A DNA stretch of 64,000 nt, taken from contig NC_091014.1 in the NCBI RefSeq assembly GCF_041296385.1, positions 64,426,578 through 64,490,577 of the forward strand, read 5' to 3'. The position numbers and the translations under genes are program-made. The stretch is from Aphelocoma coerulescens (lineage: Eukaryota; Chordata; Aves; Passeriformes; Corvidae). This document shows, in pieces, positions 1 to 19,002 of the stretch. Numbering within the stretch: the stretch's first letter is position 1; each line of letters begins with the position of its first letter. The notes under the pieces were generated by a model. It saw only the letters and a list, made by a program, of their open reading frames with translations. It searched no databases and had not been told where the DNA came from.

Positions 1-1070
1 AGCACTTAATCCATAGTTTAATTTAAAACAATTTAACTAAAGATTCATGTAGAATTTCCTATAAGCACAACAGAACTTCCTATAACTCTCTCATAGGCCT
101 GAGTTCCTTGCAAATCTACAGTACTTAGAATCTCTGAGAGCACTATCCATTGTACATTTTCTGTAGCGTATCCACACACACAGGCCTAAAGGAGTATGTA
201 CAAGGTATAAAATTCACCTGGAATTCACTGAAGCACTTACCTTGGATACCTTTGCATCCTCAGTGGCTGAAAGGTTGAGCCTCAAGCAAGGGGAGCATCA
301 TTCCATGCTCTGTTGTCTCTGCTGGTCCTCCAAATACAGCAAACAAGAGTTCACTGGCTCTGAGAGGCCCCACATAGAGGGAGACTTGATCACTGCCCAC
401 TGCAGTCCAGGAGAGCTCTGAGGCCCTCACTCAGGCAACTCTTTTTAGGGTCACAAGAGAGGTGGGTTTAGGCACAGCAATTTTCCATCCTGACCACAAT
501 CCAGGTCGGTAACTTCCTTTGATATTTCGAAAGCAAAAATGCTGTTCCACTGGGGGTGTTCTTCAGGCAGGCAAAATAAGTTTCCAAGGCTGTTGGTTAC
601 AAAGCAGGAGCTCCTCAGCACCAATTCCTGGGAACTGTTCCTGATGAGCTCCAGAGGAGCTCAGCCCAAGTGCTGCTTGTTAAGGCCTAATGAGCATTTC
701 TGAGATCACAGAGGCCTGAGGAGGAAGGAGAGGGGGATGCAGCACCACCCTCACAGAATTCTAGGACAGAATTTAAGAAGTGATGGCAAAGTACAGTACC
801 TTGTGATGAAATGCACGTGCTCCAGTTTCTACCACCACACTGATAAGAAAAATTCCTTCCTCATCAACTGAGCTCCTGTGCACTTCCACCTGCTCTGAGC
901 AGCTGCCCCTCTCAGAGACAGGGACACCAAGGGGGGCAAGGACAGCAGCTCTGTGACAGGCAGCACCAGCAGAAGTACAGGAAAGAATGGAGAACAACTG
1001 CCAAGCACAGAGAACTCGTGGGATGCTCTGTTACCTGAAATTCTTGCGGAGGAGAAGGAAACTGGGACAG
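1..1070. other. 3' flank of KRAS; no recognised gene
   Basis: About 1 kb beyond the KRAS poly(A) signal, mixed composition, no transposon recognised. In mammals the next gene is the convergent ETFRF1, but its coding sequence is not present here; any part would be 3'UTR. Two minus-strand open segments with splice-like edges (800-950 and about 298-417) are described in the findings but are not supported well enough to call a gene. Confidence 0.5.
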
Positions 1071-1089
1071 ACGCTCACAATAACTATTT

Positions 1090-1095
1090 TTTATT
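1090..1095 (-). terminator. KRAS: KRAS poly(A) signal AATAAA
   Basis: The minus strand reads TGTAATGTAATAAAAAATAG here, followed by a GT-rich stretch (TTGTGAGCGTCTGTCC), which is the usual downstream element. The sequence corresponds to the distal poly(A) site of mammalian KRAS. A plus-strand AATAAA lies only 8 bp away at 1103-1108 and could serve a convergent transcript. Confidence 0.88.
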
Positions 1096-3117
1096 ACATT
1101 ACAATAAATAGGAGCAGTACAGTTTGACAAAAAAATGACAAATTCCAGATCACCTCACAGCACATACTCCTAAAAACATTAAAAATTTTAAAACAAACAG
1201 TGGTCTTTTTTTTTTTTTCTTTCCGTTTTTTAACTTAATGTCTGGCATGACCAACATTCCTAGGTCACACAACCAAATTATGGAAAAACTGGATCACACT
1301 GCATATGTTCCACATCAAATAAAGCACAATGTACAAAATGTGCATGTTTCAGTTTACACTATACAAAAATAGTTAAAATACATTCCAGGTAAACATATTA
1401 CATTAAGAAGTCATTCTAGTAAGAAGTTGGCACTCAAGAGGAAAAAGCAGAAGTATTTTCAACATGAAAACACAAGACAGTGGAATAAAGAAATGTTAGG
1501 AAAGATTTACCATCTATGTAGCTTTATGTAAACTTGAGACACAATGATTTGTTTTACAGTTTGATGGTCTTCAAAGGTAATAATTGTATTGCTTCATAGT
1601 CTAGACAAGAGCAGAAGATTGTGTGTGTCAGTATTTACCCATTATCCTGTTACTGTAACAAAGCCCACACAGCAAAAAATTAGCAAAAACTTTTCAGGGC
1701 AATGAAGCTGGTCAGAATAATTCCTTCTGGAGCAAACCAACGATCCAGGTTTTTAGCAGAGTTACATAAAGCTACTGCAAGAAGGTGTTACTCCCTGACA
1801 CATGGCAGTCTGACGTGGTGACGTGGGCAGTGACTCTGAGGCTCGCTCAGGAGCTGCTCTCAGGACACACAGCACCCAGGGATGTTCTGTGGAAGCATCT
1901 CAAACAGGGCAGGGCAGTGATGATGGAGCAACTTGTGCAAGCTGCAATCCAACATGCTTCACCAAATCTCAACAAACAGGAAGACAAAACTGCACAACAG
2001 TGGCAAGGATGGGGTTGGGTTGGGTTTTTTTTTTTCAAGTAAATAAGGGCTAATCTAAATGGATTTTGTACTAAATTAATTAGACTGGCAGCTACAGCTC
2101 ACTTTCGCTGAAAAGACCCAACACTGGTTCATATATAGCTTTATAGTAGAGCTATATAAATCCACTTTGATGAATGAGACATTTCAGCTACAAATTCTCC
2201 TGAACAGCTTTTAGTTAAATTAACATCAGCATTTTAGACCAGCCCTAATTTGACATGCAGTGTGACTCAGTTACCAAAATTAAAGTAACCTTAAAACTAC
2301 TTCCATTTGCTCAAGGCTTACGTTCTTCATGTATAATCAAGAGTGTATAAAATGTGCAAATAACTGTCTCCAACACCTTTTAACCTTGGAAGCTCTGAAA
2401 TATTTTGTGACATTAAGAATCTGTTCTTACTCCTTACTGGTCCTGACAGTATAAATTCAGTTCTCCTGTTACTGTTTTCAGAGTATTTCATAACTACATT
2501 TCATGTTGAAGCTGAGAGAAGTAGAGGGGACTGGATTTTGGTGAAGGATGGGAATGGGGGTGCACAGGCAGGGAAAGGCCTGATTTCTCCCAGACACAAT
2601 GAAATTAAAGAACATGGAGCAATTCAGACACTCCGTGTTCCCTGCCAGCTTTGCAGCTCTCTACCTACAACAGTCACTGATATTTTTTTTTGTAGAAGCA
2701 AAGTAATCCTTTTTACAGAAATGGTCCAAGTTACACAGTGCAATTTTTACATACCTGTGTAAAATTTCCATGGAATACCTCAGGTTAGAGCAATGCTGCT
2801 ATTCCCTGTTCCAAGTTTTCCAGTGTCCTGAACTATCCTACTTCAATGTCTTGTGTTCTATTTTTTGGGGACACCAGAGTCACACCTTCCAGTGTGACTG
2901 GAGCTCTGCAGCTGAGTCAGCTCCTGTGAAGAAGTGCACCTTCAGGGACCAAAGTTCTCCTGAAACAAACAACTCCACATTTACAGGGAAACACCAGGAA
3001 CTTTTGGAAACACTGGAACTACTGGCTCATACTTTAGTGGAAAGCTAGGCTATTGCAGTACCAAAAAGGAAAAGCTCCTGCAAAAATCCTGCATTAATTC
3101 CAATCGGAAAAAAAAAA

Positions 3118-3144
3118 GGGGGGAAGGGGGGGAAGGGGGAAGGG
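3118..3144 (+). repeat. G-rich run (C-rich in the KRAS mRNA)
   Basis: Runs of 6, 7, 5 and 3 G separated by AA on the plus strand. In the KRAS 3'UTR this reads as C runs with UU spacers, a form bound by poly(C)-binding proteins and hnRNP K; the DNA plus strand can form a quadruplex. Function is inferred from composition. Confidence 0.6.
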
Positions 3145-4506
3145 AAGAACAAAAATCACAAGAGAACTTAATCACAGAGAAAGACAACATTAAACTCTTG
3201 GTGTAGCTTCATGACAGTCTAGACACTGGAATGCCACTCACCAACCATTGAATCAGTACTTCACAGACATCACACAAACAACACTGACTCTGGAAACCAT
3301 GTTCTATGCTGACAGATTGTGCAAATTCCACACCATTTCCATGGCATAGTGGATTTCCAAATTATTTGCATGAAGCAGCTAAATTCAACTTGTTCATTCA
3401 CTCATTTGATGTTGCTAGAATTTAAAATTTCTCCCCTATTTTGAAAAATGGGCATCTGGAAATATTTTATGCCACTCTTTGGGGTAAAAAAAGAAAAAGA
3501 ATGGTTTTACTCCACTATGTATTTTAGGATTGATTCTGATTTAATTCTTACGGTAAATTCTGGGTCCATGTATGAATTAACCTAAGAATTTGAATCAACT
3601 TCTCTGTTAAGGCATTCTAGTATTTCCTAGGGACACTCAGGGTGAAATCCTGACCCTGCACAAATCTACTCAAAGCTTTGACACAGGGGGATTTCACCTT
3701 GCTCTTCAGACACAAAAAGTCAGTGAAGCTCTTAAAGCAATGCATTAACAATAGCAAATCAACCTAATTAGAACTTTTACTTTTTCCATTGCCAGGTGTG
3801 CATTGTTGTACTTTTAAATTTTTTTCTTTTTTTTTTTAATTTTTTATAGAAAAAATAGAGTATTTAAGGAGCGACCATGACAAATTGCAGTGAATTTTTT
3901 TTTTGAAAGTTTTCTCTTTACATTCATTAAAGTTGATCTGAAATGCTACAAGACTAGATGCCTAGAAGCAAAATCTACAGGAAGACTATAAAGGCTTCTG
4001 GTCTCTCTCTATTGCAATCAGTCTAAAATTAAGGAAAGGCTGAAATGAAAGTTTCTTTTGCTAACTAGTCCTTTTTCCCAACCAAATTTATAAACCCAAA
4101 AATTTAGAGGGGATGTTAAAATGTGTAGAGAATCATTTGTTTGCTTTGCACACAGAACAGAAGTTCACAATCAGTAAGAAAAATAGGAAGTTAGCAACTG
4201 TGCATGCACCAAAGAGTCCTAAGACAGTTCTCAGGTTTTTTGTGGGGGGATTTTTTTGTTTGTTTTGGTTTTTTGTTCCTTTTTTTTTTTTTTTTTTCAC
4301 AGGCATTGCTAGTTCAAGAACCAACAGTCGAAGAATACTGGCACTTTAAGAGGAATGAAGTTTCCACTGTCATTTAAAACAAGCATTCAGGTAAAGCTAA
4401 CAGGATCATGAAGCAGAAAGTAAAGTAATGCTAAAACAAATGCTAATAATTTAGTGTAATGTACAAAATTACTTCAGTACTTCTTAAGAATAAGGATAAA
4501 TTGTAT

Positions 4507-4890
<384 letters not shown>

Positions 4891-5102
4891 CTAAACTGGG
4901 CTTAGGGCATCCTGCAGGTTACACACAGGTGCCCCACAGGTGAAATGCCATTGCTGATGTGGGAAGGAAGGTAAGAAAGTGTGTGCTGCCCTCTTCTCTG
5001 TCTCCAAGAGCACACCTTGCCCCACCTCAAGCTAGTAAAGTATCACATAGAGAGTGTGTATTTATGCAATAATACCTCACAATTAGGTTGTACATATATA
5101 TT

Positions 5103-5290
5103 ATCATAGAATGGCCTGGGTTGGAAGGGACCTTAGAGGTCCTCCAGTTCCAATCCCAACACTTTCCACTGTTCCAGGTTGCTCAGAGCCCCATCCAACC
5201 TGGCCTTGGACACTGCCAGGGATGGGGCAGCCACAGCTTCTCTGGGCAATCTGTGCCAGGGCCTCACCATCCTCACAGAGAAGTTGTGAG
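5103..5290 (-). mobile_element. CR1 LINE 3' fragment
   Basis: The plus strand starts ATCATAGAATGGCCTGGGTT and continues through the usual reversed CR1 3' end to CTCACAGAGAAG. It is a 5'-truncated copy in the sense orientation of KRAS, in intron 5. Confidence 0.93.
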
Positions 5291-6998
5291 GCATTAACTA
5301 TCTTTATTTATGCTTTAATAATCTATATGCAGCTCTGGAATGTGAATTCTAATACTTGTACCAATAATTCAATACCAAAGACATAATATGGCTAATCCAC
5401 ATATTCAGATCATTTCTCAGGCACACTGGTGTATTAATCACACCACAGTTTTATAGTCTTTACACATGCAAATCAATCAAATCAATCCCATGTCCCAATG
5501 ATAAGTTATTTGATAAATCATTCTAGTCAACTTTGAAAGGTAAGGACACTTGGAACACATTCTCTCTGGTGCTATATAGTCACTTAAAATCTCCATGGCT
5601 CCAAGACTTAAGCTACAGACCCAAAAGCTGAAGTTTGTTCACACTGAGTAGCGTTTCATTATTTTCAGGGGTAATTACAGCTGACCAAAATTAACTCTGA
5701 TCAAAAGAGACCAGCATATCCACAAGCCTGATATGGACCACTACGAAGTACAATGTTGTACAATGTACTTTGTTACAACTTACTTATGTGAAACAATTTA
5801 TGGCCTTGCTCTCAGGTTGCTTCAAATCTCACTAAAGTGCCCATGTTGTCAGTCTACCTTTACATTTAATAATTTGAGTACAGGCACTTATAAAATCATT
5901 AAGATGAAAATTTTCTCGATTCTTTGCTGCCTTACTCCTTATATCTTTTAGACAGATGAGAAATGTTACTGTATCAAAGCAGCCAAATGCATCACTAGAA
6001 ATTCAGCCACACAAGTTTTCCTTCAAGTTGCCAAAAAAAAATTAAACTCTGCATTTCCTCCTCTGTGCCTATTTCAGTAAAGAACTGAAAATGAACTCTG
6101 AAAAAAACAAAAAGCCAAAAATAATCGAATTCATTACTGTTTCAGCCAAACTCCAAGTGGTGATGAAACTTAATATGCAAAGTCCAAACAACAGGGAGGT
6201 GTGAAATAGTGTCACTTAAAAAGCAGCACTCAATATAAGTTAAATGTACTTAAAACCTTCAAGTTCATAAAACATTTACACACAACTGATGTTCAAAGCC
6301 CTTGGCAGTGTATCTCCCAATATAAATAGCACATTTTTGCATATTCCAAGACCTTGCAAACAACTTGTTCTACATTTGGAGGCATTATTGACCAATATAA
6401 AATTGATGCAGCATGCCTAGTGGGAGAATAGCCTTATTTCTGCAAAAGGTCATGTCACTCATTAGTTTTTGGAAAATTAAAAATACCTGATATTACTTCA
6501 GAGAGAACTAGTGTATTTTGCTAACAGCTTCAGCATTAATGCACAAAGCGAATATTTAGCAATGTTCAAGTAGGGAAATGGTATAGAAGTAGCAACATTT
6601 TGTGATTCCACTGCAGGTTTCAGTATTAAGAAGGAGGAGGACAGCACTAAGAATCTATCAGAACAGACAAAACAACAGTTTCAGTCCTAAAACACAAGAA
6701 CCATATAAGAACAACCCCTGCCCAATGTTCTTCTACAATACTGTTCACACTGCCTTATAGAACCACCTTTCAGAACTGGCTTTCAGTTGGTGCCTTCAAA
6801 TGAGACACACTTAAAAGCTGCAATTTAAGTCTTCAAACGAGCAACCCTCCCTCATTAAACTTGTTTTAAAATAAATGCAGAGAAAATAACTTGAACAAAG
6901 TAATACCCAGATACTATAATGAAACTTTAAACACATGACGTCCCAATCAAGGCTGACATTTTTAGTCTACCTAGTAAGAGGATGAGCTTTTAAATACA

Positions 6999-7094
6999 TA
7001 GAATCATAGAATGGTTTGGGTAGGAAGGGATCTTAAAGATCATCTCGTTCCAATCCCCTGCTGTGGGCAGGGACACTTTTTGCTAGAGCAGGTT
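6999..7094 (-). mobile_element. CR1 LINE 3' fragment (short)
   Basis: About 95 bp of the reversed CR1 end (AGAATCATAGAATGGTTTGG) lies in KRAS intron 5, in the sense orientation of the gene. Confidence 0.9.
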
Positions 7095-9421
7095 ACAGAA
7101 CTGACTTGGCTTTCATCCTTGCATTAACACCTCTGTAGACCAAGCCTCACTAATTATTGATTATGTTTGGTCCTGCCACAATTTGTCTTCAATTCAGGTC
7201 ATTAACAGAACATGACATACAAAACTATGCTTAGACCATTTGTGAGTCACAAGTGGAGAACACAAGGTAAAGGGGAGGTCTTTCACTTTTCAGCCTGCAC
7301 ATTAAATTTTAAATGTGCGTAGTGGATACTCTGTCTCCAGAAGGTCCCTGAAGGCATCAATACTGTGAGATCAAAGGCTGCCAACCTTTCCAGTCAGCTT
7401 TCAGTAGGAAGGGACTGCAGGCAGCTGACCTTCCTCCCTCTGACAATGCACTCATTGTGCGCAAGCCTTTGGGGGAAGTTACAATGTACTGAACGAGAGC
7501 TTTAAATCCAGGCTCAGATTAGAAACTCACAATTCCCTGTGCAGGCTCAGAACTAAATCCCAGAGCCTCACTAAAGGTGCACTGGCAGGCCTTGCTCCTG
7601 GGCCTTGTTCTTCCAAAGGGTGGAGGGAACAGAAACAGCAGAACTGATCCCACAGAAACAGCCTGCTCCTGGCTACAAGTTTGCTTTTGGAGCCCCACGT
7701 GGTTCCACGGCTTTACAGAAGTCTGGAGGTGTCCCTGCATGACCACAAGCATGCATGAGACTGGGCAACAAACCTGGCTGGCAATAACAAACACCAAATT
7801 CATAAGGAATTTGGAATTCCTTAAAATCCCAGCCCCAGAAATAACCATTAAACAGGTTCTAAATTGTAGGAGTTCTTTTTAGTATTTTTTTAATGTATAA
7901 TGCATATATACATACACACATGTATCAGTCAGGAGGAACAGAAGTTATCTTTACACCTCTGTAGTACTATGGAGAGAAACTGTCAAACTGCACTTTGAAT
8001 CAAGAATTTAGGCATTTTTAAGTTCAAATATAGAACTTTTCTAATTCAAACTTTTCCCTATTAACCCAGCTCAACCTGAATTACATTACCTAGATGTCTG
8101 CTTGTGGTGTGTTTTTTATTTAAAAAATCTGATGCTTTCACAAAAAGTTCTTTTGAGGATTTCACATGGAGTTTTGGAAATTTCTCCCTGCTAGCTGAAA
8201 ATTACAAATGGAGCAAAAGATGTTCTGTTCCTTCTGCTTTACTGTGTAACAGCCAAAGGAATTAAACTCTTGGAAAGCATCAGCAGTTCATGGCAGTCTG
8301 GGTAGTCGAAGTTTTCAGTTTCCTTGTGCAAGATTAATATAACTTAAGAAGGCATCCCACTGGCAACAAGAAGATAATATTCCAAGAGGGAGAAGAATAC
8401 TCTGAACCATCCAACTTGATTATTCACAGAATACTATCATTACAATCTGTTACAATGAATATTTTTGAAGTCTAAAATCCCAGCTGTAAGGCTCACACCA
8501 TCAGGTGCTGCTCTCCTTAGCCACCTACTACACATCAGACTGAAATAATACATTTTTTTACTGGCTGGAAAGTAATACAAGCCAGGCTGGTTTAAATGTC
8601 AGATGTCTCATTCCACTCAAATCACTACTGAACTACAGCTGTGCCATAGTAATTTTGGAATATGCTTCCTCCAGCTTAACTCCCTAAATACAAAGTTGCT
8701 GAAATGCCTATCAATACCATGTAGAATTCACTTGGGGATAAAGACAAATGATTCCTTCCCTAAGTGGACTCCTGAACTTCCAGAGCCATTGATCCAAGAC
8801 TATGTTGTAAATAGGCTGCAGGGAAAAAAAGAAAACAACAAACATCCAAAACTCAATAATATCCACTGCTGACAACAGATTTCCCTCACGGGAAGAAAAA
8901 AAAAACAAGGTGCAAAACTCCCAAAAAATACTTCTCTTGGACATCACCAGAAAGAAAGCAGGAAGCTGGTAGAAAGCAAGCATGTGTTCACTGAGACATA
9001 AAAAAGAACCTTACAATCTGCAAAAAAAAATCCTTCCACTGAAAACCACAATTCCCACCATCCTATTCTCATTCTCCCAACAGGAAGGGAAAGCAGACAG
9101 AACTTAGGATCTTTCAAGTCCCAGTATAAAAAGAATAAATTCTACTTTGTGGTATGGTTACATCAGTAATACATCAAGTAACTGCAAAGTTGGTTTCCAG
9201 AAGGCTACAGGGCTTAAGCAATTTAATTCCTATTGCTCTCATCAAAAGTCATCTTGCCCAGCTTCTCTTTGTTGTTTTCGATAGCAAGGGGAATGATAAA
9301 AGAAGGTGTTTTGATGGCATCAATTTTAGTGATACTTGGATGCAAGACTGGGGAGCTTCGTGACTGAAGTTTCCAGTTTCCTGCAGGAAACTTGTGATGC
9401 AAAGAGCATCACAAAGTGACT

Positions 9422-9565
9422 GAATCATATAATTAAGGTTGGAAAAGACTTCCAAGAGCATCAAGTCCAACCTCTGACTGATCACCACCGTGTCAACTAA
9501 GTCACGGCATTAAGTGCCACATCCAGTCATTTCCTGAACATCTCCAGGGATGGGAACTCCACCTG
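9422..9565 (-). mobile_element. Older CR1 LINE 3' fragment
   Basis: It begins GAATCATATAATTAAGGTTGG and has the AAGTCCAACCTCTGACTGAT... CTCCAGGGATGG...CTCCACC pattern of a more diverged CR1 subfamily. It lies in KRAS intron 5. Confidence 0.8.
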
Positions 9566-10772
9566 TTTCTTTAGAAAAAAACCCAAAAAACTAAATAATC
9601 ACCTCTGAGCAGTCATTCATCACTTATCTGCTGAGACTAATAAGCCTGAGCAGATGTAGTAAAAACTGATATGAATCAAAATTTCTCCCCCAGAAAGAAA
9701 AACAAAACTCCCTCACTGAAAGGAATATTCCCAAAATGTGACAATCTCTGGAGGATATCACCCAAATTCTACTATTTCTCTGCCACATACTCTGAAGTAC
9801 AAACACACACCTTGAAAAATGAACAGTTTTTCTTTTACACAATGGATATTTCAGGTCATCCTCCAGTTGGACAAGTATGTAATGAGTAACAACCCACTGT
9901 CTGCACTGGTGCAGTAAGAGGTGAAGAATTAATGGGATAGGAGTAACTGCAAGGAGCTGCTCCAATGGTTTGTTCAAAAAGCCCTGGAAGTAATTCAGAC
10001 AAGCACTTCTTCCATATCAGTTTCTTCTGTCCTCACCTCCTCCCTTTTTTCTTACAGTGAAATATATAGATAAAAAAAATAATTTTATGAGAATTTGAGT
10101 ATTGGGCTTTTTAGGTGCTTTCTTGTTGGTTTTGGTTCAGTCCCCTCTCTCCTCCAGTGTTCCTTCACTGTTGCTTAACCCCCACCTCTTGTAAAGGCTC
10201 TCAAAAAAAGGTGAGAAACCTTACTTTGTCCAAATCTGGATCACTCATGGCATTACTGTTGACAAAATAATCCCAATGGCTTTCTAGAAATGGTAAGGGT
10301 AAAGTTTTTAAGCTGGGGAAGAACAAAATAAAAACAGCATGGCATAAGGAAGGACCTGAGAATTAAAAAATCCTGTATACCAGCCAAATACTGTTTTGCT
10401 GGATTAAGAACCTCCTATTTTTGCATCTGAGGAGGACTATAAATGTCATAATCTTCTCCCCTCAGTTCATCAGCCTGAAGATTCAACCAATATTCACTTC
10501 AACAGCATCTGCAATACATTCCTAATAAAACTCCTTCCTCCTAACTTCTTCCCACTCAGAACGGTGCCTCCATTTCCCAACTGGAGAATTCAATATGCAG
10601 TAAAGACTTCTTGTTGATCCATTTATCAAAACCCCATGAAACAAAGCAAATCCATATTCAGGACACTGAAATGTGATTAGTTTTATATCTGCAATTATGT
10701 CATTGATTAGCCACAAAAAGTCTGATTGGCAAGACACCCTCAATCAGTTTTATTTGGCAAGTGATTTGCAAC

Positions 10773-10814
10773 ACTTACCCTGTTACATTACAAACTTACC
10801 CTGTTACATTACAA
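10773..10814 (-). repeat. 21-bp exact tandem duplication across the 4A stop codon and splice donor
   Basis: Positions 10773-10793 and 10794-10814 are identical 21-mers. Each unit on the minus strand contains TAATGTAACAGGGTAAGT, that is, the last Met codon, the TAA stop, the 4-nt tail and the donor. The gene therefore has two equal GTAAGT donors for exon 4A, at 10794-10799 and 10773-10778. The distal one would lengthen the exon to 145 nt without changing the protein. Confidence 0.97.
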
Positions 10815-10923
10815 GGCATTTTTTAATTTTCACACACCCTGGAGTCTTTTCTTCTTTGCTGATTTTTTTCACTCTGTACTGTCGGATCTCTCGCACCAAT
10901 GTATAAAAAGCATCCTCCACTCT
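10800..10923 (-). CDS. KRAS: KRAS alternative exon 4A (residues 151-189 of KRAS4A)
   Basis: This cassette exon replaces the C-terminus. The acceptor TTGTAAAACAATGCAG-type site ends at 10924, 120 coding nt follow with TAA at 10804-10806, then four non-coding nt and donor GTAAGT at 10794-10799. Total length is 124 nt, as in mammals. The product starts [20 protein letters not shown] and ends in the CaaX box CLVM, with Cys180 (TPGC) as palmitoylation site and Cys186 for prenylation. As recalled, human 4A has Leu where this copy has Val in QYR(V)KK, and CIIM instead of CLVM. The stop is close to the last junction, so nonsense-mediated decay is not expected. A 21-bp tandem duplication overlaps the stop and donor (see the repeat at 10773-10814). 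Confidence 0.97.

Positions 10924-19002
<8,079 letters not shown>

Larger units (their letters stand above)
1072..4506 (-). other. KRAS: KRAS 3'UTR
   Basis: About 3.4 kb of AT-rich, mostly repeat-free sequence between the 4B stop codon and the poly(A) signal. The last part (GTACTGCTCC...TGTAATGTAATAAAAAATAG on the minus strand) matches the known end of the human KRAS mRNA, which supports the 3' boundary. It contains several T or A homopolymer runs (near 1205-1220, 3820-3840 and 4277-4297) and a C-rich stretch in the mRNA at 3144-3118. The cleavage position is inferred to lie about 15-20 nt past the signal. I could not identify let-7 seed sites by eye. Confidence 0.9.
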
